The translations under genes were made by a program, and so were the position numbers. The notes beneath the pieces were generated by a model. That model made no database searches and was not told the origin of the DNA. It was given only the letters and a program-made list of their open reading frames with translations. Positions 1-6,362 of a stretch of 8,928 nucleotides of DNA are shown here, piece after piece. The DNA comes from CAYVMN01 sp043808585 (GTDB lineage Bacteria; Desulfobacterota; DSM-4660; Desulfatiglandales; Desulfatiglandaceae): the NCBI GenBank assembly GCA_043808585.1, contig JAZDES010000068.1, forward strand, positions 1 to 8,928. The letters run 5' to 3'. The first letter of the stretch is position 1. Every line of letters starts with the position of its first letter.

Positions 1-896
1 CTGCACATAATCAAAGCGGGAACTCTGCCGATTTTATCGGAGAGTGCACCGATACTCACCCTGCCGACAACCGTACCTGCTCCCAGAAATGATAGACCCA
101 GAGCTCCTTGGGCAATCGAGATGCCTACTGTCCGGCCATAAGGCACGATGTGCACCAACACCATCTGTTCCGCAGCAAAGCAGAAAAGAAAGGTCAGATA
201 CAGCAACCAGAAGGCCTTTGTTCCAAGGCTCTCCATGATCGAAAAATCGTTTGTGCCGCCGCTGGAGGTATGCGTGGAGTTATGGGTCTTATCAGATTCT
301 CCGAGAGGCCTTAGGCCCATATCTTCAGGCCGTCGCCTTATGAAGATCCCTGCGAACATATTAACGGCAAAAAATATAATACCGAGCACTATAAATGCCG
401 CCTTCCACCCGTAAAGGTGAATAACTTGTGCAGTAGCTGGAGGGACAATCAATAAACCGACTCCCAGGCCGCACATGGCAATTCCTATTGCCAGGCCCCT
501 CCTCCGGATGAACCACCTGCTCAGGGTGGAGGTAGGCGCCACCCACACGGCACCATGACCGATGGCGGCTATAACGCCAAAAAAGAGGTACAGATGCCAG
601 ACCGACGTGGCCAAACTGCAGAGTGAAATGCCGCATCCGATGAGAAGGGCTGCCACCCATAGTGATTTTCTCGGGCCGTACCTATCCGTAAACCAGCCCC
701 AGGGTATGGCGCAAGTACAGTAGACTGCCAGCTCTATGGTATAGGCTGCGGATATTGCAGCCCTTGAGGACTGCAACGTCGCTTCCAAGGTCTCAAGGAA
801 GACCCCATATGAGTAAAACAGCCCGTACGTTGTGATTGACATGAAGGCAAGAAATACGTTAACCCATCCGTAGAAGAACTTTGGCCTTTCGATCAA
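1..896 (-). CDS. MFS transporter, monocarboxylate/oxalate-formate antiporter-like (3' end missing)
   Basis: Reading the minus strand leftwards from 896 gives 298 codons without a stop, running off the window edge, so the C-terminal quarter or so is missing. The product is very hydrophobic with about eight membrane segments visible. It begins with the FYGW motif common at the start of this MFS branch. It has the motif-A loop GWFTDRYGPRK at residues 67-77 between helices 2 and 3, and the second-half equivalent GALSDKIGRV near residues 283-292. A hydrophilic loop around residues 180-205 separates the two six-helix halves. I chose the TTG start at 896-894 because GGAG lies 7 nt upstream; an in-frame GTG at 914 lacks a ribosome site and no ATG is near. 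The family typically moves small carboxylates across the inner membrane; the substrate cannot be read from the sequence. It is divergent from the GST gene, with a 62-bp shared spacer. Confidence 0.88.
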   Translation of the reverse strand, partial: MIERPKFFYGWVNVFLAFMSITTYGLFYSYGVFLETLEATLQSSRAAISAAYTIELAVYCTCAIPWGWFTDRYGPRKSLWVAALLIGCGISLCSLATSVWHLYLFFGVIAAIGHGAVWVAPTSTLSRWFIRRRGLAIGIAMCGLGVGLLIVPPATAQVIHLYGWKAAFIVLGIIFFAVNMFAGIFIRRRPEDMGLRPLGESDKTHNSTHTSSGGTNDFSIMESLGTKAFWLLYLTFLFCFAAEQMVLVHIVPYGRTVGISIAQGALGLSFLGAGTVVGRVSIGALSDKIGRVPALIMC

Positions 897-958
897 GTTA
901 ATTCTCCAGTGCACCAAAAGATGGGTGTCAAATTTAACAAATCAGGAAGGAGAAAGCT

Positions 959-1636
959 ATGTCTGATTTATCTCTGGTCATCGGTAATAAAAACTATTCG
1001 TCATGGTCGCTAAGACCGTGGTTCTTGATGAAGTATTTTGAAATCCCTTTTTCTGAAATTCGCGTACCTTTGTCTCAGGAGACGACTGAGAAGGCCTTAA
1101 GGCCCCTTTCACCGACGCTCAAAGTCCCGGTCCTAATTCATAGGGATCTAAAGATATGGGATTCTCTGGCGATCTGTGAGTACATTTCCGAAAATTTCCT
1201 CTCTGGGAAGGGCTGGCCCCGGCAGATAGAGGCCCGAGCCATTGCAAGATCCATCAGTGCGGAGATGCATTCAGGCTTTTTTGATATAAGAAACCAACTG
1301 CCAATGAATTGCCGCAAACGATTTGATGGGTTTAAGATCTCCCCGGAAGCCAGATCAGAAATCAACAGGGTAGAAGAAATATGGAGTCAGTGTAGAGAAA
1401 GACATGGCACTTCAGGCCCGTGGCTATTTGGCAAATTTACAATAGCAGATTGTATGTTTGCCCCGGTCGCACTCCGCTTCATAACCTATGGAGTCGAGCT
1501 CAATGATTTCTCCTCACAATATATTAATAGGGTTCAGGAGCATCCAGCTATTGTGGATTGGATAGGAGCCGCCAGGTTAGAAACAGAAATTATACAAGAA
1601 TTTGAATCAGATTGTAAACTTCCTGAAGTGCCATGA
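959..1636 (+). CDS. Glutathione S-transferase family protein
   Basis: 225 residues, the usual length for a soluble bacterial GST. The N-terminal thioredoxin-fold domain (about 1-80) shows the YSSWSLRPW active-site segment at 13-21, KVPVL with the cis-proline at 55-59 (binds the glutathione backbone), and WDSLAICEY at 67-75, where the acidic-Ser pair contacts the gamma-glutamyl group. The helical C-terminal domain carries FTIADCMFAPVALRF, the conserved N-capping region of this fold. Serine rather than cysteine or tyrosine in the first segment fits the YfcF / maleylacetoacetate-isomerase-like branch; the substrate is not predictable. The ATG has a strong ribosome site (AGGAAGGAG) just upstream. 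It is divergent from the transporter and followed by a 230-bp gap, so it may be a single-gene unit. It would act in the cytoplasm on glutathione or a similar low-molecular-weight thiol. Confidence 0.9.
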   Translation: MSDLSLVIGNKNYSSWSLRPWFLMKYFEIPFSEIRVPLSQETTEKALRPLSPTLKVPVLIHRDLKIWDSLAICEYISENFLSGKGWPRQIEARAIARSISAEMHSGFFDIRNQLPMNCRKRFDGFKISPEARSEINRVEEIWSQCRERHGTSGPWLFGKFTIADCMFAPVALRFITYGVELNDFSSQYINRVQEHPAIVDWIGAARLETEIIQEFESDCKLPEVP

Positions 1637-1854
1637 CGGTGCCACAATATGATAGGTCTCGTTTGTTATTGACACACCACAGTCAGTTCCTATATTTCTA
1701 CACTGCATTTTGGGGATTCTTTCAAGCACAAGCTGTCGGGTTCAATACCCGAGGAAGGCTTCCCTATGGCGCAAGATATACGGTAGACCCTATCAACATA
1801 AACCAATTTTTCCAGCTAAGGCGACTTTACCGCTGGCTGAAGCATCAGGATTGA
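1633..1854 (+). CDS. Possible small ORF of 73 codons, doubtful
   Basis: An ATG overlaps the GST stop as ATGA and opens a 73-codon frame. The predicted peptide is rich in aromatic and basic residues and I recognise no family. No convincing Shine-Dalgarno sequence precedes it. A good promoter (1669-1696) and several hairpins lie inside it, which suits a leader region of the next gene better than coding sequence. I list it only so that the gap is accounted for. Confidence 0.15.
   Translation: MTVPQYDRSRLLLTHHSQFLYFYTAFWGFFQAQAVGFNTRGRLPYGARYTVDPININQFFQLRRLYRWLKHQD
1669..1696 (+). promoter_or_regulatory. Sigma70-type promoter for the selenoprotein / acyl-CoA synthetase operon
   Basis: TTGACA at 1669-1674 matches the -35 consensus exactly. 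TATATT at 1691-1696 matches the -10 consensus in five of six positions, with a 16-bp spacer. Transcription would begin near 1703, leaving a leader of about 160 nt before the ATG at 1867. It lies beyond the GST stop, so it would drive the DsbA-like gene and the downstream CoA-ligase gene independently. Matching is by eye only. Confidence 0.5.
1733..1836 (+). promoter_or_regulatory. Structured 5' leader with hairpins, function unknown
   Basis: Between the predicted transcription start and the selenoprotein start there are three hairpin-forming stretches. TCGGG and CCCGA enclose a 7-nt loop (TTCAATA) near 1736-1752. This is followed by the near-perfect palindrome GGAAGGCTTCC. CCAGC at 1812-1816 pairs with GCTGG at 1832-1836, with further possible TAAG/TTTA pairing inside; this last hairpin ends about 20 nt before the ribosome site. 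I recognise no named riboswitch. The structures could control translation or be incidental. Confidence 0.25.
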
Positions 1855-1866
1855 TTAAGGAGGCCT

Positions 1867-2502
1867 ATGTCTGAGATCGAAACCTTGGAGATTTTTTCCG
1901 ATTACATCTGACCTTGGTGTTATTTCATTACCGGGCGTATTGATCGATTGCGGAAAAACTATCAGATTGAAATTCAATGGACTGCATTTCCACTCCATCC
2001 GGATACACCGGAAGAGGGGCTATCACTTGAAAGGCTTTTCCAGGGGCGCATGGTAAACATCCCCGAGCTGAAGGCCAGGCTTAAAAGGGTGGCGGAATCA
2101 GAGGGATTGCCCCTTGGAGATCGCAAAATGACATACAACAGCCGCCTCGCCCAGGAACTGGCGAAATGGGCCGAGTGGCAGGGCATGGGTGAGCCATTTC
2201 ATATGGCCGCCTTTCACGCATACTTCGTGGACGGAACAAATATCGCCAAGATCCCCAACCTGGTGAATATCGCCATGTCACTGGGCCTTCCGGCAAAGGA
2301 GGCCCAGGAGGTGCTCGAAACCAGGGCCTTCAGATCAGCCGTTGACTCTGACTGGGCACGCTCCAGGGAAAATGGGATAACCGCGGTGCCGACCTTTATG
2401 ATGCGCGGCATGTCGGTTGTAGGTGCCCAGCCCTACGAGGTCCTAGAACGGTTTATGGAGACAAACGGCGTGCCTAGACAAAGGGCAGCCAAGGTTGATT
2501 GA
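1867..2502 (+). CDS. Selenocysteine-containing DsbA/FrnE-family thiol oxidoreductase (UPWC active site)
   Basis: Starting at ATG 1867, after an AAGGAGG ribosome site at 1857-1863, the frame is open to 2502 (211 residues) except for one TGA at codon 15. The sequence around it reads EIFSDYI-TGA-PWCYF. The DsbA/FrnE family has a D-x-(I/V)-CPWC motif exactly here, so the TGA replaces the first, nucleophilic cysteine and gives Sec15-Pro-Trp-Cys18. The rest is a complete family member: an inserted helical domain (about 60-165), then AVPTF with the cis-proline at 175, and the final helix. Length is normal for the family. There is no signal peptide, so it is probably cytoplasmic, with a role in disulfide or other thiol chemistry. 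A start at TTG 1948 would lack the whole active site and is unlikely. A SECIS-like hairpin follows the TGA. The stop lies 14 nt before the favoured start of the CoA-ligase gene, indicating one operon. The alternative is a nonsense mutation. Confidence 0.85.
1909..1911 (+). other. In-frame TGA, predicted selenocysteine codon
   Basis: This is codon 15 of the DsbA/FrnE-like gene, at the position of the catalytic N-terminal cysteine of the CxxC motif. TGA is one base from either cysteine codon. It is the only in-frame stop in the 211 codons before the true terminator, and the downstream frame remains intact and conserved in character. Confidence 0.82.
1925..1943 (+). promoter_or_regulatory. Candidate bacterial SECIS hairpin
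   Basis: Pairs read from the sequence are U1925-A1943, C1926-G1942, A1927-U1941, a U1928/U1940 mismatch, U1929-A1939, A1930-U1938 and C1931-G1937. They close a five-base loop, CGGGC, at 1932-1936. Guanine is at loop position 2, and 21 nt separate the TGA from that G. Bacterial SelB-binding SECIS elements characteristically lie just downstream of the UGA, inside the coding region, with a G in the first two loop positions; in E. coli fdhF the spacing is about 18 nt and an unpaired U sits a few pairs below the loop. The U/U mismatch three pairs below this loop is a plausible counterpart. Folding was done by hand. Confidence 0.6.
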
Positions 2503-2515
2503 AAGGAATCAACAG

Positions 2516-4009
2516 TTGAAAAACCTGGCAAACAGCCCAACACATGTCTTAGATCTCGATGCCGTTTTCAATCCCAAATCTGTCGCGGTGATCGGCGCCT
2601 CTGAGACATTTGGAAAATGGGGCCAGTTTATACTCACGAACATCATTGCAGGGGGATATCAAGGAAAGATATTCCCTGTTAATCCCAAGAAGAAAGAGAT
2701 CTTCGGCCAAGCTGCCTTCGGGAGTATACTGGATATCCCGGAACCTGTTGACCTGGCCTTCATTACTACCCCTGCCAAGACCGTCCCGGCTATTTTGGAA
2801 GAATGTGGCGATAAGGGCATCAAGGGGGTCGTATTAATCACCTCAGGGTTCAGCGAGACCGATGAGGCAGGCAAACGGCTTGAAAGGCATGTGGTGGATA
2901 TATCTCGGAAGAGGGGACTCACACTGCTTGGCCCCAATACCATGGGGATCATATGCCCGTATGCGGCCCTCTTTGCCACAGGAGTCCATGCAAGACCGAG
3001 AAAGGGGTCGGTTGCCTTTATCTCCCAGTCGGGAAATCTGGGAAACCAGTTGATTCACTTTGCCGATCAACAGGGGATCGGGATATCCTTGTTTGTGGGG
3101 TCCGGAAATGAGGGGATGATATCCTGCGCTGATTATCTGGAATACCTCGAAAGAGATGAAAATACCGGTATTATAATCCTATACATGGAAAGTGTGGGTG
3201 ATGGAAGGCAATTCCTAAAGATCGCAAGGAGGGTGAATCTCAAAAAGCCCCTGGTCATCCTTAAAGGCGGCCGAACCGAGGCAGGACGCTCGGCGGCAGC
3301 CTCCCACACCGGTTCACTGAGTGGAGAGGATTTCCTTTTCAGGGCCGCCTGCAGTCAGGCCGGCCTCTTGAATGTGTCCGTGCCCTCTGAGTTATTGGAC
3401 CTTTCAGCAGGTTTCTCGTCGCTGCCCATCCCAAGGGGGAACAGGGTTGGTATTGTAACCCTCGGCGGAGGATGGGGAGTCGTGACGGCTGATGAGTGTA
3501 ACGAAAGGGGGCTCGTGGTCCCGAAGATTCCCGATACCATTATAGAAAATATCGGCAGACATCTTCCCCCTTTTTGGAGCAAGGGGAACCCCGTTGATCT
3601 GGTGGGCACAAACGATCCTTACGCACCCATTGTGGCGGTAGAAGAGCTTCTAAAGTGGGATGGGATCGATGCCGTCATCAGCCTTGGCATTGTGGACCGC
3701 GGAGAATTCGCCCATCTGCTGATCGAATCCACCCGGGACGTGGATCCTTCTGCTTCCCAGGAGTTCCTGAGCCAACTTGATTCCCTTGTCCAGAAATATG
3801 AAAGTCAATATATTGTCAGGATGGTAGAGTTTATGGAGACGTACGAGAAGCCGGTCATCGGTGTTTCCATGGCCAAGACCAGAAAGGGGACGGTCCGGCC
3901 GGTGGAAGGGAAACGGTATAGCGGTCTCTACTATGAGACACCCGAGGATGCGGTCAACGTGCTTGCCAGAATGGTGGAATACGGGCGATTCCTGGAAAAA
4001 CGGATATAA
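2516..4009 (+). CDS. Acyl-CoA synthetase (ADP-forming) alpha-type subunit, CoA-binding
   Basis: 497 residues from TTG 2516, chosen because AAAGGA at 2502-2507 lies 8 nt upstream; an in-frame TTG at 2495 overlaps the previous stop and has no properly spaced ribosome site. Domain order is that of the alpha subunit of NDP-forming acyl-CoA synthetases. First comes a Rossmann CoA-binding domain (about 15-140) with SVAVIGAS and FPVNPKK. A succinyl-CoA-ligase-like flavodoxin domain follows (about 160-290) with SVAFISQSGNLGN and ASHTGSLSG, where His264 is the expected phosphorylated histidine. Then comes a second ligase domain with GIVTLGGGWGV and GNPVDLVG. These enzymes interconvert an acyl-CoA plus ADP and phosphate with the free acid, CoA and ATP. 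No ATP-grasp (beta) domain is fused or encoded next door, so the partner must be elsewhere. LGPNTMGI replaces the commoner LGPNCxG. It is co-transcribed with the selenoprotein. Its acyl substrate is unknown. Confidence 0.88.
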   Translation: MKNLANSPTHVLDLDAVFNPKSVAVIGASETFGKWGQFILTNIIAGGYQGKIFPVNPKKKEIFGQAAFGSILDIPEPVDLAFITTPAKTVPAILEECGDKGIKGVVLITSGFSETDEAGKRLERHVVDISRKRGLTLLGPNTMGIICPYAALFATGVHARPRKGSVAFISQSGNLGNQLIHFADQQGIGISLFVGSGNEGMISCADYLEYLERDENTGIIILYMESVGDGRQFLKIARRVNLKKPLVILKGGRTEAGRSAAASHTGSLSGEDFLFRAACSQAGLLNVSVPSELLDLSAGFSSLPIPRGNRVGIVTLGGGWGVVTADECNERGLVVPKIPDTIIENIGRHLPPFWSKGNPVDLVGTNDPYAPIVAVEELLKWDGIDAVISLGIVDRGEFAHLLIESTRDVDPSASQEFLSQLDSLVQKYESQYIVRMVEFMETYEKPVIGVSMAKTRKGTVRPVEGKRYSGLYYETPEDAVNVLARMVEYGRFLEKRI

Positions 4010-5215
4010 TCACTTAGGCCTTCCCCTCTTGCCCATCAAAAAACCAACGGCCTTCTCAAGACCGTCAATGGTCAATTCGAACATGGGGAAGATCTCCCGA
4101 ATCATATTGATGGTGCGCGTATAGGGCCACTCAACCTCCATTTTTGGATTTATCCAGATCGAATACGGAAAGGTGTCAGCAATGAACTGGAGCCTTTCAT
4201 AGCTCGGCTTCATGGTCCTCTCTTCAATGTAGATGGACCCGTCAGTTGCCATCAGCTCGTAGGGCGCCATGCTGGCATCGCCGACAATGATGAACCGGGT
4301 CTCAGGATCGCGTCGCACCAACTCGTCCACCGAGTGCGGTTTTCGGAATCTGGAGGGGTCTTCCCATAGATTGTCATATATGGTGTTGTGGAAGAAAAAG
4401 GTCTTCAGTTCCTTGAACTGAGCCCGGGCATAGTTAAAGAGGGTTTGTAGCAGATCAATGTAAGGGTCCATGGACCACCCGCCGTTATCAATGGCCAGGA
4501 TCACCTTGAGGCGGTCTTTCAGGCTCCTATCAAATATGATCTCGATCTCCCCCGCATTCTTCATAGTCTGGTAGATCGTCTCATCAATATTGACCACATC
4601 CTTGGGTCCGAAGGGGACCATGTTTCTCAGCCTTTTGAGGGCCTCCCCTATCTGGGCCTGGGTCAGCGGGCCTTCCTGGGAGTAATCCCGATAGCGCCTC
4701 TCCATGGCTACTTTAACGGCCGACTTATTTCGGGAGACCCCCCCTACCCGCATCCCCCCTGGATGGTAGCCTGAATGCCCCACAGGGGATGTGCCGCGCG
4801 TCCCGATCCATTTGCTCCCGCCATGATGTTCCTCGGTCTGCTCTTTCAGGCGGTCAAGGAAGTATTTGAGCAATTCCTCCGGGGTCAATTTATTGAGGGA
4901 TTCTTCGTCAACCCCCAGGGCCTCGGCCACACCTTCCGGATCCTTCAACCATTGCTCCAGCATGGCACGAGCCACTTCGGACAGCTCAAACTCGTCAGGC
5001 GCCTTGAGTTCCGCTCCTTCAAAATGATGGGCAAACACCTGGTCATAGAGGTCGAAATATCGTTCGCTCTTGACCAGAATTGCGCGGGCCGCCGTGTAGA
5101 AGTCGTCCGTGGAGGTAATCAGCCCCATACTCAGCGCTCTTTGGAGCCTGAGAAAAGAGGTAGGGGACGCTGGAACTCCCACCTGCCTTAAAAGATAGAA
5201 GAAGTCTGTGAACAT
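4010..5215 (-). CDS. CoxE-like VWA-domain protein
   Basis: 401 residues from an ATG at 5215, with AGGA 7 nt upstream. The N-terminal helical region (1-130) precedes a glycine-rich segment, GTRGTSPVGHSGYHPGG at 138-154, then GGVSRNKSAVKVAMERRYRDY, both typical of the CoxE-like VWA family (COG3825 type, from memory). The VWA domain begins at about 236 with VILAIDNGGWSMDP. This sits at the metal-ion-dependent adhesion site, but it deviates from the classical DxSxS. Later family landmarks are FFFHNTIYDNLW (273-284), IIVGDASMAP (309-318) and IFPMFELTIDGL near the C-terminus. Members pair with MoxR ATPases to mature or activate metalloenzymes; CoxE with CoxD, in the aerobic CO dehydrogenase system, is the named example. 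The partner ATPase lies immediately upstream. No CO dehydrogenase genes are in view, so the client is unknown. Its stop codon abuts that of the convergent CoA-ligase gene with no gap. Confidence 0.87.
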   Translation of the reverse strand: MFTDFFYLLRQVGVPASPTSFLRLQRALSMGLITSTDDFYTAARAILVKSERYFDLYDQVFAHHFEGAELKAPDEFELSEVARAMLEQWLKDPEGVAEALGVDEESLNKLTPEELLKYFLDRLKEQTEEHHGGSKWIGTRGTSPVGHSGYHPGGMRVGGVSRNKSAVKVAMERRYRDYSQEGPLTQAQIGEALKRLRNMVPFGPKDVVNIDETIYQTMKNAGEIEIIFDRSLKDRLKVILAIDNGGWSMDPYIDLLQTLFNYARAQFKELKTFFFHNTIYDNLWEDPSRFRKPHSVDELVRRDPETRFIIVGDASMAPYELMATDGSIYIEERTMKPSYERLQFIADTFPYSIWINPKMEVEWPYTRTINMIREIFPMFELTIDGLEKAVGFLMGKRGRPK

Positions 5216-5267
5216 CGCTCAATCCTATGAATCTTTCCTGCCAACCAAAGTCCGAGAGCCCCTCTCT

Positions 5268-6125
5268 TTACATCCTCATCCGTGAAACGGCATTTTGGGC
5301 AATAACGTAATCCGGGCTCTTTTTAAACAGGACCCCAAGGTAAGGGATATCTCCCTTGATAAGGTCCTTTACCCTGAAGTCCGGATCTGCCTTCAGAGCA
5401 CGAATCCAGTTGATCAATTCGCGTGTTGCCGGTTTTTTCTCAATGCCTCTAAACTCCCTCATCCGATAGAAGGCCTTGACCGTATGATCCAAAAGCTCCC
5501 GGCTGATCTCAGGAAAATGGACCAGGACAATCTTCCGCATCATATCAGGGTCTGGAAAGGCAATGTGATGAAAGTTGCAACGACCCAGAAAAGGGTCTGA
5601 GAGGTCCTTCTTTGCATTGGAGGTGATGACAATGACCGGTCTATACCTGGCCGCGATGGTCTTATCGATCTCTATAATGTCAAATTCCATCTGGTCCAGG
5701 ACATCCAGCATATCGTCCTGAAAGTCGCTATCCGCCTTATCGATTTCATCAATCAGTAACACCACCCTCTCTCCGGCCACGAAGGACTGACCGATCTTGC
5801 CCATCTTGATATATTCCTCAATGTTGCTAACATCCCTGCTGGAATCGCCAAAACGGCTGTCATTCAGTCTGGTCAGGGTATCGTACTGGTAAAGGGCATC
5901 CACCAGCTTCATGCTGGATTTCACGTTCAAAACAATAAGACGCATGTTCAGTGCCTCTGCAACTGCATGGGCAAGCATGGTCTTGCCTGTCCCAGGCTCT
6001 CCCTTGAGAAGCAGGGGCATTTCCAGGGCCATGGAAATATTTACAATTTTGGCCAGTTCCTCATCCAGAACGTACCTGGAGGCCCCTGTGAATTTTCGAT
6101 TTGAACCTGTGTTGTCAATTTCCAT
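5268..6125 (-). CDS. MoxR-type AAA+ ATPase
   Basis: 285 residues from ATG 6125. I chose this start because AAGGAG (6138-6133) lies 7 nt upstream. Longer in-frame starts at 6143 (ATG) and 6176 (GTG) have poor spacing, and the latter lies inside an inverted repeat. Walker A GEPGTGKT is at 42-49, Walker B LLIDEID at 123-129, sensor-1 VITSN at 166-170 and the arginine-finger region FLGRC at 179-183. The C-terminal lid helical domain contains KPATRELINWIRAL. Proteins of this type hydrolyse ATP in hexameric rings and act as chaperones for metal or cofactor insertion together with a VWA partner, here the next gene, 52 bp downstream. Genes in this order (ATPase then VWA protein) form a two-gene operon. 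A weak TTTACA ... CATATT promoter-like pair lies upstream; I give it little weight. Confidence 0.92.
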   Translation of the reverse strand: MEIDNTGSNRKFTGASRYVLDEELAKIVNISMALEMPLLLKGEPGTGKTMLAHAVAEALNMRLIVLNVKSSMKLVDALYQYDTLTRLNDSRFGDSSRDVSNIEEYIKMGKIGQSFVAGERVVLLIDEIDKADSDFQDDMLDVLDQMEFDIIEIDKTIAARYRPVIVITSNAKKDLSDPFLGRCNFHHIAFPDPDMMRKIVLVHFPEISRELLDHTVKAFYRMREFRGIEKKPATRELINWIRALKADPDFRVKDLIKGDIPYLGVLFKKSPDYVIAQNAVSRMRM

Positions 6126-6170
6126 ATATCCGCTCCTTGGCATGACTCCTTTCTTGGAAAAAATGTAACT

Positions 6171-6200
6171 GTTCACGGGTTCACCCCTGAACCTGTGAAC
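6171..6200. repeat. 30-bp inverted repeat (imperfect palindrome) between divergent genes
   Basis: Arms of 13 bp (GTTCACGGGTTCA and TGAACCTGTGAAC) flank a 4-nt CCCC centre and match with a single G/T wobble. Each arm contains the pentamer GTTCA or TGAAC twice at 8-bp spacing, so four half-sites occur in 30 bp. It lies about 45 bp upstream of the MoxR-type ATPase start and 160 bp upstream of the divergent 195-residue gene. It has no following T-run, so a terminator is unlikely. It may be an operator, or a copy of a dispersed palindromic repeat. Confidence 0.75.
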
Positions 6201-6362
6201 GCTTACGAAAAAATATGAAACATCTTTCTGGGTGCTGTAAATTCACTTAAGAAGCCCCCTTTTCTGTTTTTCTTGCGAGACCATCAAGATCCAAAATTAA
6301 CCATCTTTGGCGGTGCGTCAACATAAACCATCAAAAGGCTTCTGTCAAATCGGAGATACATC

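Noticed and set aside
1736..1752. A tRNA T-arm-like hairpin (5-bp stem, 7-nt TTCAATA loop)
   Set aside because: No acceptor partner is found about 70 nt upstream, no CCA or discriminator follows the next 7 nt, and no anticodon arm can be drawn. It is more likely a leader hairpin, although a tRNA-derived attachment fragment cannot be excluded.
1793..1805. The 13-mer TCAACATAAACCA, repeated at 6318-6330
   Set aside because: About one shared 13-mer is expected by chance in a window this size, and the flanks do not match.
4038..4065. Terminator-like hairpin on the minus strand (ACGGTC/GGCCGT, then six T after three bases)
   Set aside because: It lies inside the VWA gene, before its stop codon, where a terminator would remove the end of the message. 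The stem is short with a wobble, so it is probably incidental.
4775..5191. Plus-strand open frame of 138 codons
   Set aside because: It lies antisense within the VWA gene, which has clear family motifs. It has no ribosome site and an unlikely composition.
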